Of a stretch of DNA of 64,000 bases, positions 25,078 through 34,540 are shown one piece after another (position 1 is the stretch's first letter; each line of letters begins with the position of its first letter). The notes under the pieces were generated by a model. The model saw only the letters and a list, made by a program, of their open reading frames with translations. It was not told the origin of the DNA and ran no database searches. The stretch spans positions 55,938 through 119,937 of the forward strand of contig NZ_JBHRZT010000070.1 of the NCBI RefSeq assembly GCF_042649685.1, read 5' to 3'. The position numbers and the translations under genes were made by a program. The DNA comes from Bacillus_BA songklensis (GTDB taxonomy: Bacteria; Bacillota; Bacilli; Bacillales; Bacillaceae_H).

Positions 25078-27690
25078 TTATTTATTTTCTTCTTCATAAC
25101 CTGCCAGCAAAGCTGCGTAATTGAGCAGACGGATGCCAGCCAAAGTGCGCAGTTTATACGCTTTGATCTGTGAAAACAAGTTGTCGGGCTTCGCATTAAT
25201 TTCAAGCAGCTTAACTGAATTGTACTGGTCTATGCATAAATCTACCGCCAACTCTCCAAAGGCACCAATTTTCTCTTCTATAGTTGTAACGATATTTCGA
25301 GAGATTTTCTCCAGTTGGTTAGTGACATTGCGTCGATCTGTTGGATCAGGGTACAAGTTATTTAGTACTTTGCTTAAACGCATGTTCGTTTCCGATGCTT
25401 CTGTCAACACATCCTCATTTGTGAGACGGGCCACCATACCTGTTCTATACCAAATTTGTTTTTGAGTTTTTTGCATATAGACACGTATCTCCAAATTTTT
25501 TCCGTTGTACTTTTTCCTCTGGATTCCCTCTTGAACAAGATAAGGGTTGTTTTTCAGCAGAGGAGACAGCAGGGTAAATAACTCTTCTATATAATTAAGC
25601 TGATGGAATGTTTTTTGATTGAAATCCAACCAAAAGATTCCCGTAGGTCGACGGATTACCCGAATTACTCCCTTGCTTAAAGCCCCGCCTAATGGTTTTA
25701 AAAAGATTTCTCCATAGCTATCGAGCATTTCTGTAATATCATTAGGGTGTTCGAGTAAACGGGAATCCGGGAGATATTTTTTATGCTCTCTAGCGAGAAG
25801 CTGATGGGTCTCCCATTTGTTACCTGTCAAATGAAATAAGATCGGTGGATTGATAAAGGGAATTTTATAAACTGATTGAAGCTTGGTTCGGACTTCATCT
25901 ATGTCAACATTTTTTTCGCCACCCAGAAAATAGCGATCATAGATGACTGCCGGAAAAGGGAAAAGCTCGTCACCTTGGAGCGATGTTCCTTTAATCACTT
26001 TTTGATCCCAGTCAATGTCTTGAGGTTCAAAGACATATACAAGCATTTGCTTTTCATTTGCAAGCCGACATAAGTGTTGAAAATAGGTAGTTTGTCTTTC
26101 AAAAGGACGGGTAGCGAGGATTCCGACAATAGGCCCCAGGGTAATTACTCCATTTGTAGATGATAATTTTGGACACCAATCTTTCGGTAGAGATAATTTT
26201 TCGCGCAGGGATTTGGAAAGATGTACCATATTTGAATTTCGAAATGAGAATGGATAAGCGTGAATGATGGCCGGTGAAATTGCTTTTCCTGCACAAATAG
26301 TTGCAGACTGTCCCTCTTTAAGGTTATATTTTAGTCTCGTCTTTTTCGGAATCTGGATAATGTGTCCTCGATCATATGATTTCTTAGGAATCGTCATCTC
26401 CCAGTTCCGGCGAATATCACTTGCCTCACTATAGGGATATCCTTTTTCAATTACTTCGAATAGAAAAGATAATTCACTCTCATATTGGGAATAACTAGAG
26501 GTTTTCATGAGCCTGGCTTTTATATCTCCCCACAGCTGTTTGAGAAAAATTTGATTTCCCTGGTAGTAAGCCCGTTGAACAAGTGGATGAAATACGAATT
26601 CACTCTTTAATTCATGATGATGTGCAGCGACTAACCGGGCAAGACACAAAATAGATATTGTAAGTTTTGGGTCAATGATCCATGAACTTAAGGATAAATA
26701 TTCAAACCCATACTCCTTTACACGATAGCGCCCTAACCCGCCGTGTTTTGTTCTCCTTCTGATCTTAGCCGTCCTGGGGTCTTCTATCATCGCTGCAGGG
26801 ATAGCAAGATAATGGTCAAGAGCCCTTAATAGGGATAAAGAATGAGGCATTCCAAAATGGATATGTCCTCCACATTGATATCCTGAAAAAGGCATGCTGC
26901 CTGCATGAAATTGGATGTTTTCATAAGGTACCTTTTCTGATGATTCTAATATCAACTTTTTTATATTCCCAAAAAGTTCCAGCGGTGATTCCGCTTGTTC
27001 CGGTCTTAGTTCTGCCAACGCATATTCACCACTATCTTGTTCGATTTGCCTCTCATCACATCCAATGGCTCCCTTAATAGGAAAGAAAGTGGATGCAGGT
27101 AAAAGTTCATCATCACAACTCAACATAAACTCAATGTCTGCACCCATAGTGAAGGGGAGTTTTGGTGTAATGTCCGGTTCTGAATAAGGAATCTCCGAAG
27201 AATTAATATCCGTTACAATTACTGATCCGCTCGCTAACATTCCAATTTTTACAAAACCATTAGTAAGACCCGTTACGTAAAGCGCCCGAATGGCAATGTT
27301 CAACCAGTCTGTTGGAATACTCGTACTATCTATAAATTCCCAGCTCCAGCCAAATGCTTCGGTTCGAATTGGCACTTCATTGAATATTACCTGTTGACCT
27401 ACAGCTATTTGAATTCTTTTTACGTTAAGCGCTTGAACTTCCAAACGATACTCCTTTTCGATTACATAGAGTTTTGTAAAATAATCATATCCTTCATCCA
27501 TCGCTTGATCCTGTGTATTTATAATAAAAATATCTTTTCCTACGTGATGACCGTACTTTCGGCCTATGATAGGATACGCACAGGTTTTGGGATCAACCAG
27601 TTCAACGGATGGTACATTATTTAAATTAAGGGTTTGCAACATTAATTCTTTATCTGATAACATACAGAATCGCTCTCTCATCGGATCCAT
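25078..27690 (-). CDS. amidoligase (COOH-NH2 ligase) / YheCD-type ATP-grasp fusion
   Basis: A ~870-residue protein. The region ~180-420 looks like a glutamine-synthetase-fold amidoligase (putative COOH.NH2 ligase type 2): MGADIEFMLSCDDELLPAS, YALAELRPEQAESPLELF, QCGGHIHFGMPHSL. A ~430-560 linker domain resembles the N-terminus of spore YheC/YheD (PKKTRLKYNLKEGQ). Residues ~570-870 are a YheC/D ATP-grasp domain with FINPPILFHLTGNKWETHQLL, GEIFLKPLGGALSKGVIRV, EIRVYMQK and VKLLEINAKPDN. Both modules form amide bonds at ATP cost. The ATG at 27690 has GGAGG 8 nt upstream; the longer TTG start overlaps that site. It is the first gene of the operon. Confidence 0.75.
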   Translation of the reverse strand: MDPMRERFCMLSDKELMLQTLNLNNVPSVELVDPKTCAYPIIGRKYGHHVGKDIFIINTQDQAMDEGYDYFTKLYVIEKEYRLEVQALNVKRIQIAVGQQVIFNEVPIRTEAFGWSWEFIDSTSIPTDWLNIAIRALYVTGLTNGFVKIGMLASGSVIVTDINSSEIPYSEPDITPKLPFTMGADIEFMLSCDDELLPASTFFPIKGAIGCDERQIEQDSGEYALAELRPEQAESPLELFGNIKKLILESSEKVPYENIQFHAGSMPFSGYQCGGHIHFGMPHSLSLLRALDHYLAIPAAMIEDPRTAKIRRRTKHGGLGRYRVKEYGFEYLSLSSWIIDPKLTISILCLARLVAAHHHELKSEFVFHPLVQRAYYQGNQIFLKQLWGDIKARLMKTSSYSQYESELSFLFEVIEKGYPYSEASDIRRNWEMTIPKKSYDRGHIIQIPKKTRLKYNLKEGQSATICAGKAISPAIIHAYPFSFRNSNMVHLSKSLREKLSLPKDWCPKLSSTNGVITLGPIVGILATRPFERQTTYFQHLCRLANEKQMLVYVFEPQDIDWDQKVIKGTSLQGDELFPFPAVIYDRYFLGGEKNVDIDEVRTKLQSVYKIPFINPPILFHLTGNKWETHQLLAREHKKYLPDSRLLEHPNDITEMLDSYGEIFLKPLGGALSKGVIRVIRRPTGIFWLDFNQKTFHQLNYIEELFTLLSPLLKNNPYLVQEGIQRKKYNGKNLEIRVYMQKTQKQIWYRTGMVARLTNEDVLTEASETNMRLSKVLNNLYPDPTDRRNVTNQLEKISRNIVTTIEEKIGAFGELAVDLCIDQYNSVKLLEINAKPDNLFSQIKAYKLRTLAGIRLLNYAALLAGYEEENK

Positions 27691-27968
27691 ATGTAAAACC
27701 TCCAATTTAGATAATCTTCAAAAGCTTTCTTCCGTTCATACTATACAAAAAGTTAATTAGTTAATTAATAATATATTATAAATATCCAAATAAGTTTCCT
27801 GTGTGTTTATCCCGGTTAAGCCCATATAAGGATAGAAAGCTTTGTTGACTTTAAAGAGAGGGTATATATTTCTTATCAAATTACTATAATGTTTCACAAA
27901 TTCCATTTCGCTTGCATTTGTTATTATGGAGGGACATGATTGGGGACGAAATAAAGGAGGAATGACCG

Positions 27969-28646
27969 ATGCCATTGAAATTTATTCATCAAAACTACTT
28001 GAAATATAACAAAGGCAAAGGATTTATATGCTGTCACGTCGATGCCTTACATGCTACGCCGCCTGCAGCGGATTTATTTACCGACAAAATTGTGGAGAAT
28101 CTAATAAAAAAAACAGGATGTGCTGGTATTGTTGGTACAGTATCGAGAAATCATGCTGATTTGAATAGAAGCCCTAATGGTGACAATGATGAAGGTATAA
28201 AAGAATATAGAAATGCCATTAAAGATATCCTTGAATTTTTAGACATATTAGATCATGTTAACAACCATTTAACACAACCTTATCTACATTTATCTTTTCA
28301 TGGTATGAAGGATATTCATCACGGACCTTATGCTATTGAAGTTGGAACAGTCCATGGACAATCGTGTTCGATGGAAATTAGAAGTTGGTTCGAGGAAATC
28401 TTAACGAAGAAGGCCCTAGAAATTATACCCGAAATAGAAGTAGTATTTGATAAAAAATTTATTGGCAACAAGTCCATTGTTTTTCATAGACTAGGAGACG
28501 GAAAGGGGTATTCGGGATATCATCATAACTTTAATACTTTTCAAATCGAGTTATCCCGAACAGTTCGAAGTAAGCACTGTTCTAAAATAGTTGATATATT
28601 TTCCCGAATTATAAATGATTTCCAAACAACATTTGTGATCAATTAA
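27969..28646 (+). CDS. N-formylglutamate amidohydrolase-like protein
   Basis: A 225-residue protein divergent from the phosphonate/amidoligase operon. Motifs CHVDALHATPPAADLF, GTVSRNHADLNRSP and LSFHGMKDIHHGPYAIEVGT recall the N-formylglutamate amidohydrolase (FGase) superfamily of zinc amidases (conserved D-x-N-R; His and Glu metal ligands). No signal peptide. It could cut an amide made by the neighbouring ligases, for editing, recycling or immunity (inference). Start ATG 27969 with GGAGG upstream; a hairpin terminator follows. The family call is tentative and another zinc amidase family is possible. Confidence 0.5.
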   Translation: MPLKFIHQNYLKYNKGKGFICCHVDALHATPPAADLFTDKIVENLIKKTGCAGIVGTVSRNHADLNRSPNGDNDEGIKEYRNAIKDILEFLDILDHVNNHLTQPYLHLSFHGMKDIHHGPYAIEVGTVHGQSCSMEIRSWFEEILTKKALEIIPEIEVVFDKKFIGNKSIVFHRLGDGKGYSGYHHNFNTFQIELSRTVRSKHCSKIVDIFSRIINDFQTTFVIN

Positions 28647-28694
28647 TCACCAACAACCATTTATTGCCCGTTACATAGGGAACCATTTATTCTT

Positions 28695-28735
28695 AAAGGG
28701 AGAGCGGTTAAAAGACCACCGCCCTTTTTCTTTTA
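28695..28735 (+). terminator. terminator of the FGase-like gene
   Basis: AAAGGGAGAGCGGT / ACCACCGCCCTTTTTC imperfect hairpin with a T-rich tail. Confidence 0.6.
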
Positions 28736-28873
28736 ATTGCATAAAATAAACCTCGCTTCACGGACAAACTCTCTTATTTTATTAATCGTTTCTAAGAAGA
28801 AGCTATTGACTGAGTTGGCAGGATATTAGACGGAAAGAGGCAGAACGTTTGTCCCTTTTTCAAGTTGATTACC

Positions 28874-29761
28874 TTAAGGAGTCCCTTCATCCACTATATT
28901 TTTCACGTATTTCGGCAAAACAAAAGAAGCAAGAAAAATCTCAGGGTCAATATATTGAGTATCCTTGTGTTGCAACTTGTTGAGATCTGCCTGAAGAGGA
29001 TCCCATTTCTTGGAGGCAATTGTGAAACTCCAAATACCACAAGGAAAGATTGGTATAGAGACCAAGTACGGACGGACAATGGGGAATAAATCCCTCAAGT
29101 TTTTCACAGTATTTTTTAGAGTAGAAATGTTATAGTAGGGGGAGCCTGACTGAAAGGCAACAACGCCGTCATTAGTAAGACAATCATAGACATATTGGTA
29201 AAAATCCGGTTTAAATAACTTGGCTCCCGGTCCAGCTGGATCTGGTCGGTCAATAATAAGGACGTCATAGCTTCCTTTATTCTCCTGAATCCAATCGAGA
29301 CCATCGCGATGGATCATGTGGAATCTTTGATCGTTTTCATAATAAGAGGAAGGAGTTAACCACATCCGACATACCTCTGTAACCCGTTGATCAATTTCCA
29401 CTACATCGATTTGTTCAATCCCTGCATATTTCATCGCCTCACGTGCAGGGCCACAATCTCCTCCGCCAATCATGGCCACCTTCTTCGGATCTGGATGGGT
29501 CACGATGGGAATGTGACTAATCATTTCATTATAAATAAATCCCTCATTTGTTGATATTTGCGGTGTTCCATCCAATATAAGCATTTTTCCAAAACCTTTC
29601 GTATCGACAATACTAATTTCTTGGAATGGGGATTGCTCATAATGGAGTAAGGTTTTTATTTTATAGCCAGCTTTTAATCTAGCATTTGCGACATAATTCC
29701 ATATCCAAAGAACTCCATTATCATCTTTCTTATATCTAGAAAGAGAATTTCGATCTGTCAT
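28874..29761 (-). CDS. spermidine synthase-like aminopropyltransferase
   Basis: A 295-residue SpeE-family protein. An N-terminal beta domain (HYEQSPFQEISIVDTKGFGKM, LILDGTPQISTNEGFIYNEM) precedes a Rossmann domain with MIGGGDCGPAREAMKY, VVEIDQRVTEV and the catalytic region VLIIDRPDPAGPGAKLF. The usual GGGDGG is GGGDCG here, and the D-S-T-D loop reads D-R-P-D. It transfers an aminopropyl group from decarboxylated SAM to an amine such as putrescine. No speD or speB neighbour is seen, unlike the housekeeping copy. This suggests a second, accessory enzyme linked to the nearby ligase cluster (inference). ATG 29761 follows GGGGG; the frame is open to GTG 29770. Confidence 0.8.
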   Translation of the reverse strand: MTDRNSLSRYKKDDNGVLWIWNYVANARLKAGYKIKTLLHYEQSPFQEISIVDTKGFGKMLILDGTPQISTNEGFIYNEMISHIPIVTHPDPKKVAMIGGGDCGPAREAMKYAGIEQIDVVEIDQRVTEVCRMWLTPSSYYENDQRFHMIHRDGLDWIQENKGSYDVLIIDRPDPAGPGAKLFKPDFYQYVYDCLTNDGVVAFQSGSPYYNISTLKNTVKNLRDLFPIVRPYLVSIPIFPCGIWSFTIASKKWDPLQADLNKLQHKDTQYIDPEIFLASFVLPKYVKNIVDEGTP

Positions 29762-30008
29762 CCTTTTCACCCCCTATTTCAAAACTTCATTTTCTATATA
29801 AAGTATGAAATATTCCCATGCCTTGACATACTTCAATAGCACAAATTCATGGCGTCTGATTTCGAGTCGGAATCAAACCGAAATACAGTTTACATACGTA
29901 ACCGCACCTTAATTTTCATCCGCGACCGGTAGTGAACAGTACCTATCAAAATTGATAAACAGTTGGATCAGAAAAAAGGAGAGATGAAGTGTGACAGGAG
30001 TGTTAAAC

Positions 30009-30239
30009 TTAATCCTCATCCTTCACGTCCAAATCTTCTGGAATTGGTTCATTGAGCATTTCTTCCACTAGTTTTTTGTACTTTTCCATTTGTTCCAAAT
30101 GCGTATTGAATTGCTCCTTATAAATCAAATACTTCTCTCCATCATGGATAGCACGGATTCGCTTTTGCCGTATGAGGCTTTCAATATACGACTCCGACGC
30201 AGATAAAAACTCGGCGGTCTCTTTAACGGTCAAATACAA
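30009..30239 (-). CDS. small excisionase-type helix-turn-helix protein
   Basis: A ~76-residue protein starting at TTG 30239 (LYLTVKETAEFL), which has AAGGAG 8 nt upstream; the open frame to 30299 has no site. LTVKETAEFLSASESYIESL with IRAIHDGEKYLI is a MerR/excisionase-like winged HTH (helix_turn_helix_17 type). The acidic tail ends DLDVKDED. It lies 78 nt after rlmCD on the same strand. Its target is unknown; it may be a chromosomal regulator rather than a phage excisionase, since no phage genes are near. Confidence 0.7.
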   Translation of the reverse strand: MYLTVKETAEFLSASESYIESLIRQKRIRAIHDGEKYLIYKEQFNTHLEQMEKYKKLVEEMLNEPIPEDLDVKDED

Positions 30240-30316
30240 TGACTTCACTCCTTGGTCTTCAAGTTGGTCGTAACAGGCAAAATGGAGTGAATAGAACAAT
30301 CACTCCATTAAGAAAC

Positions 30317-31699
30317 TCATTCATCTTCTTTTAGTTGCAGCACGGCTACCGACTCCACATGCAGCGTATGTGGAAACATATCAACAGGCTGCACCTGTAC
30401 GGTTTTATACCCGCCGTCCTCTAAAATCCGAAGATCGCGGGCAAGTGTAGCCGGATTACAGGATACATACACCACCCTTTTCGGCTTCATGTCAATGATG
30501 GTTTGCAGCAGGGCTTCATCACAGCCTTTCCTTGGCGGATCAACAACGATGACATCTGCTTTAATACCTTTATCATACCAGTCAGGAATAACTCTTTCCG
30601 CTTCTCCTACTTCAAACTCAACATTCGTCATGCCATTTAATTTCGCATTGCGTTTTGCGTCTTCAATCGCCTCAGGAACAATTTCAACACCATATACTTT
30701 TTTCGCTTTTTGCGCAAGGAAAAGTGAAATGGTTCCAATGCCGCAATAGGCGTCAATTACCGTTTCCTCACCGGTCAGCTGTGCATACTCCAATGCTTTG
30801 TCATACAATACCTTCGTTTGCTTAGGGTTAACTTGGTAAAAGGAGCGTGCCGAGATAGCAAACTTGATGTCGCCGATTAAATCATAAATATATTCCTCGC
30901 CCCAAAGCACATTTGTTTTGTCACCCATGATGACATTCGTACGCTTTGAATTAACGTTTTGGACAATTGATTTCACTTGTGGGAATTTCTCGATGATTTC
31001 TTGTACAATGCTGTTCTTATGAGGCAGCTCTTCTGTTTTAGTTACGAGTACCACCATGGCCTCCCCTGTAACAAGGCCGTAGCGGGTCATAATATGGCGC
31101 AATGTACCGCGGTGTTTTTGTTCATCGTACGCACGGATATCGTATTTCCCGCAAATCTCTTTCACAGCCTGAACAATTTCATCATTTTTTTCTTGTTGAA
31201 TGAGACAAGCTTCCATGTCGATAATCTCATGGCTTCGCTGTTGATAAAAGCCTGCGATAAGCCCTCCTTCTCGCTCTCCGACAGGAACCTGGGCTTTATT
31301 ACGGTAGCGCCATGGATCATTCATCCCTAATACAGAATGAACGGGAACATCAGGTAAATGGCCGATGCGTGCCATTACTTCTTTCACTTGCTTTTGTTTA
31401 AAAACAAGCTGCCCTTCATAACTCAAATGCTGCAGCTGGCAACCGCCGCATTCTTTATAGATGGGGCATGGAGGAGTCATTCGATATTGGCTTTCTTCAT
31501 GTATTTCCTCCAATCTCCCGAACGCATACCCTTTTTTCACTTTCATCACTTTCACTTTTCCACGCTCGCCGGGCAAAGCATTCGGCACAAAGATAGGAAA
31601 GCCTTCAACCTTCGCTACTCCTGCTCCATCATGGGTTAAATCTTCAAATGTGACATCTACATATTCATTCTTTTGAACCGGTAGTTGTTGTTTGGTCAT
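30317..31699 (-). CDS. rlmCD: 23S rRNA (uracil-5-)-methyltransferase, RumA/RlmCD family
   Basis: A 460-residue SAM-dependent methyltransferase (YefA family). An N-terminal TRAM RNA-binding domain (DVTFEDLTHDGAGVAKVEGF) is followed by the Fe-S cluster cysteines in CPIYKECGGCQLQHL. The C-terminal methyltransferase has the SAM motif VIDAYCGIGTISLFLA, VVDPPRKGC and the catalytic Cys in YVSCNPATLARDL. In B. subtilis the orthologue methylates U747 and U1939 of 23S rRNA. It sits next to dgkB, as in Bacillus. Confidence 0.93.
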   Translation of the reverse strand: MTKQQLPVQKNEYVDVTFEDLTHDGAGVAKVEGFPIFVPNALPGERGKVKVMKVKKGYAFGRLEEIHEESQYRMTPPCPIYKECGGCQLQHLSYEGQLVFKQKQVKEVMARIGHLPDVPVHSVLGMNDPWRYRNKAQVPVGEREGGLIAGFYQQRSHEIIDMEACLIQQEKNDEIVQAVKEICGKYDIRAYDEQKHRGTLRHIMTRYGLVTGEAMVVLVTKTEELPHKNSIVQEIIEKFPQVKSIVQNVNSKRTNVIMGDKTNVLWGEEYIYDLIGDIKFAISARSFYQVNPKQTKVLYDKALEYAQLTGEETVIDAYCGIGTISLFLAQKAKKVYGVEIVPEAIEDAKRNAKLNGMTNVEFEVGEAERVIPDWYDKGIKADVIVVDPPRKGCDEALLQTIIDMKPKRVVYVSCNPATLARDLRILEDGGYKTVQVQPVDMFPHTLHVESVAVLQLKEDE

Positions 31700-31785
31700 C
31701 GTATGTTACATCCTTTTCTAAAATGCTGAACTGATTGTATCTTGAGGAAAAGGTCCATTTAGCGAAGATGTTCAAGATGATATTT

Positions 31786-32730
31786 TTACACGTCTGGAAG
31801 ATTCTCGCCTCTCTCCATTGCTTCTGCTTTTTTCTTTGGTACAAACACTTCGATATGCCGGTATAAGTTAACGAATTCTCCAGGGAGCAATCCCCCATAT
31901 TCTCCGTCTAAATTCAATTGCATTTTTTCATCTGTGAACACTTTAACGCGATTCGCTTTTGTATAAATCAAATTTGGATCGTTAATATGATCCCCGCGTA
32001 AAGCGAGTGTCGCAATCCGGATAAATTCTGCAAGGTTCGTTTTCTTTAAAATAATTAAATCAAACATTCCATCATTTAAAGAAGAATCTGGTACTAACTT
32101 TTCAAAACCGCCAACTGAATTCGTTAACGATACAAGAAACAACATAACTTCGCCTTCAAACATTCTGCCATCATACTCAACTCTAACGTTTGTCGGCTTA
32201 ATGGACGGTAAAATTTCCATCCCTTTAAGATAGTAAGCAAGCTGTCCAAGCATCGTTTTTAATTTACTTGGCACTTCGTATGTCAACTCTGTTAAACGTC
32301 CGCCACCGGCAATATTGATGAAATAATGCGTTTTTCCTTCGTTTGTCACACTGCCAAGATCAATAGGCACTGAAACACCCTCTGTAATCACATCACAAGC
32401 TGCTTCAATCGTTGTTCTTGGTACACCAATGGCACGGGCGAAATCATTAGTCGTCCCAACAGGTATAATTCCTAATTTTGGACGATATTCCTGTTCGGCA
32501 ATACCGTTGACTACCTCATTGATCGTACCGTCTCCGCCTGCCGCAATGACTAAATCAAACTTGCGCTCAACAGCCTTGCGCGCCGCCTTAGTTGCATCAC
32601 CAGCTCCTGTTGTCGCGTGGCAAGATGTTTCATAACCTGCCTGTTCCAATTTTTGTAACACTTCCGGTAAATGTTTTTTAAATAGCTCACGTCCGGAAGT
32701 CGGATTGTAAATAATCCTTGCTCGTTTCAT
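31786..32730 (-). CDS. dgkB: diacylglycerol/lipid kinase DgkB
   Basis: A 314-residue soluble lipid kinase of the DAGK/NAD-kinase fold. The nucleotide motif AAGGDGTINEVVNGI and the PVGTTNDFARAIG loop are intact. DgkB (YerQ) phosphorylates diacylglycerol released during lipoteichoic acid synthesis, returning it to phosphatidic acid. The length and neighbourhood between gatB and rlmCD match Bacillus. Confidence 0.92.
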   Translation of the reverse strand: MKRARIIYNPTSGRELFKKHLPEVLQKLEQAGYETSCHATTGAGDATKAARKAVERKFDLVIAAGGDGTINEVVNGIAEQEYRPKLGIIPVGTTNDFARAIGVPRTTIEAACDVITEGVSVPIDLGSVTNEGKTHYFINIAGGGRLTELTYEVPSKLKTMLGQLAYYLKGMEILPSIKPTNVRVEYDGRMFEGEVMLFLVSLTNSVGGFEKLVPDSSLNDGMFDLIILKKTNLAEFIRIATLALRGDHINDPNLIYTKANRVKVFTDEKMQLNLDGEYGGLLPGEFVNLYRHIEVFVPKKKAEAMERGENLPDV

Positions 32731-33052
32731 ATCCCATCATCCTATAAATAATGATAATTTTTCACTAATCCTTATTATCGTAAACTTACTCCTTTTTCAA
32801 ACATGTCCTTTTCTATTCTACACGAAAAAAACACCACCCACCAACGAGCAGCGTCTCTAAGTTGAAAAGTACACCAATTTGCGCAAATAAGTATAACAAA
32901 TATAGAAAAAACAAGCAATTATCACTAGAAAATAGCTTATTAATGAGTGAATTAATCCCGATTATTTCCTTTGAAGAATATCTTTTGCATCATTTAGTGT
33001 TCAAATTATTTATGTTTCTAAGCTTGTAGCTGTCCCTGGAAAGCTACATAAC
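32731..33052. other. intergenic stretch with no supported gene
   Basis: AT-rich region upstream of dgkB; no ORF with a ribosome site, RNA motif or repeat was recognised. It should contain the dgkB promoter. Confidence 0.6.
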
Positions 33053-33090
33053 GTAATAGCCCTCCCTTCAGAAGAAGGGAGGGCTATTAC
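33053..33090 (-). terminator. terminator of the gatCAB operon
   Basis: A perfect 17-bp stem GTAATAGCCCTCCCTTC / GAAGGGAGGGCTATTAC with an AGAA loop, just after the gatB stop; it works by symmetry on both strands. Confidence 0.88.
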
Positions 33091-33095
33091 ATTAC

Positions 33096-34526
33096 TTAGC
33101 GCTTTTGAATTTCTTCTAACAATAATTTATTAACCATCGGCGGATTCGCTTGTCCTTTAGTAGCTTTCATGATTTGACCAACCAAGAAACCAATTGCTTT
33201 CTCTTTTCCGTTCTTGTAGTCCTCGATGGATTGAGGATTTGCATCCAGGGCTTCTGTAACGATTTTGCGTAAAGCACCTTCGTCCGAAATTTGAACAAGA
33301 CCTTTTTCTTTGACGATCTTTTCGGCATCGCCGCCGTTTTCAATCAGCTCTTTGAATACTTTCTTGGCAATCTTAGAAGAAATGGTACCGTCTTGGATCA
33401 ATTTGATCATACCAGCTAAACCTTCCGGTGTTAGCGCAACATCTTTCAACTCTTTTTGCTCTGCATTTAAATAAGCAGATACTTCACCCATTAACCAGTT
33501 AGATGCCAGCTTAGCATCGGCTCCGGCATTAACTGTCGCTTCGAAGAAATCCGCCATTTCCTTCGTTACCGTTAAGACTTTGGCGTCATAAGATGGCAAA
33601 CCAAACTCTTCTACATAGCGCTTTTGACGTGCATCCGGAAGCTCAGGGATTTCTGCACGCACCCGCGCTTTCCACTCATCATCAATGTGCAGCGCCACAA
33701 GGTCCGGCTCCGGGAAGTAACGGTAATCATCAGAACCTTCTTTTACGCGCATTAAGATCGTTGTTTTGCTTGCCTCATCATAGCGGCGTGTTTCTTGTTG
33801 GATTTCTCCACCTGAAAGAAGCACTTTTTCTTGACGTTTCTCTTCGTACTCAAGACCTTTTTGAACGAAGGCGAATGAGTTTAAGTTCTTCAGCTCTGTC
33901 TTTGTACCGAATTTCTCTTGACCGATTGGACGAAGAGAAATGTTCGCATCACAACGAAGAGAACCTTCCTCCATTTTACAGTCTGATACACCTGTGTATT
34001 GGATAATGGATTTTAATTTTTCAAGGTATGCGTATGCTTCTTCAGGAGAACGCATATCAGCCTCGGATACAATCTCCACTAAGGGAGTACCTTGACGGTT
34101 AAAGTCTACTAAGGAATAACCGTCGCCTGTATGCGTTAATTTCCCTGCATCTTCCTCTAAGTGAAGACGGTTAATGCGAATACGTTTGGTTTTACCGTTC
34201 ACTTCAATGTCAATCCAGCCGTTCTCGCCAATCGGCTTGTCAAATTGAGAAATTTGATATGCTTTTGGATTGTCTGGATAGAAATAGTTTTTACGGTCAA
34301 ATTTCGTGTCTGTCGCAATTTCGCAGTTTAATGCCATTGCAGCCTTCATCGCAAACTCCACAGCCTGCCTGTTTAAAACAGGAAGTACGCCTGGATATCC
34401 TAATTCAATAACACTCGTTTGCGTATTTGGATCCGCACCGAATGCATTGGGACTTGCAGAGAAGATTTTTGACTTCGTTTTTAACTCAACGTGTACTTCA
34501 AGACCAATAATTGTTTCAAAGTTCAT
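33096..34526 (-). CDS. gatB: aspartyl/glutamyl-tRNA(Asn/Gln) amidotransferase subunit B
   Basis: A 476-residue GatB. The N-terminal GIGLEVHVEL-type motif appears as ETIIGLEVHVELKTKSKIF, then YFYPDNPKAYQISQFD, MEEGSLRCDANISLRP and the C-terminal YqeY-like tail (LVGQIMKATKGQANPPMVNKLL). It is the tRNA-binding and kinase subunit of GatCAB, which amidates Glu-tRNA(Gln). It is the last gene of the gatCAB operon, 14 nt after gatA. Confidence 0.97.
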   Translation of the reverse strand: MNFETIIGLEVHVELKTKSKIFSASPNAFGADPNTQTSVIELGYPGVLPVLNRQAVEFAMKAAMALNCEIATDTKFDRKNYFYPDNPKAYQISQFDKPIGENGWIDIEVNGKTKRIRINRLHLEEDAGKLTHTGDGYSLVDFNRQGTPLVEIVSEADMRSPEEAYAYLEKLKSIIQYTGVSDCKMEEGSLRCDANISLRPIGQEKFGTKTELKNLNSFAFVQKGLEYEEKRQEKVLLSGGEIQQETRRYDEASKTTILMRVKEGSDDYRYFPEPDLVALHIDDEWKARVRAEIPELPDARQKRYVEEFGLPSYDAKVLTVTKEMADFFEATVNAGADAKLASNWLMGEVSAYLNAEQKELKDVALTPEGLAGMIKLIQDGTISSKIAKKVFKELIENGGDAEKIVKEKGLVQISDEGALRKIVTEALDANPQSIEDYKNGKEKAIGFLVGQIMKATKGQANPPMVNKLLLEEIQKR

Positions 34527-34540
34527 CTTGTTCTCACCCC

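Noticed and set aside
30009..30239. Prophage excisionase
   Set aside because: The HTH type is also common in chromosomal regulators; no integrase, att repeats or phage genes are nearby.
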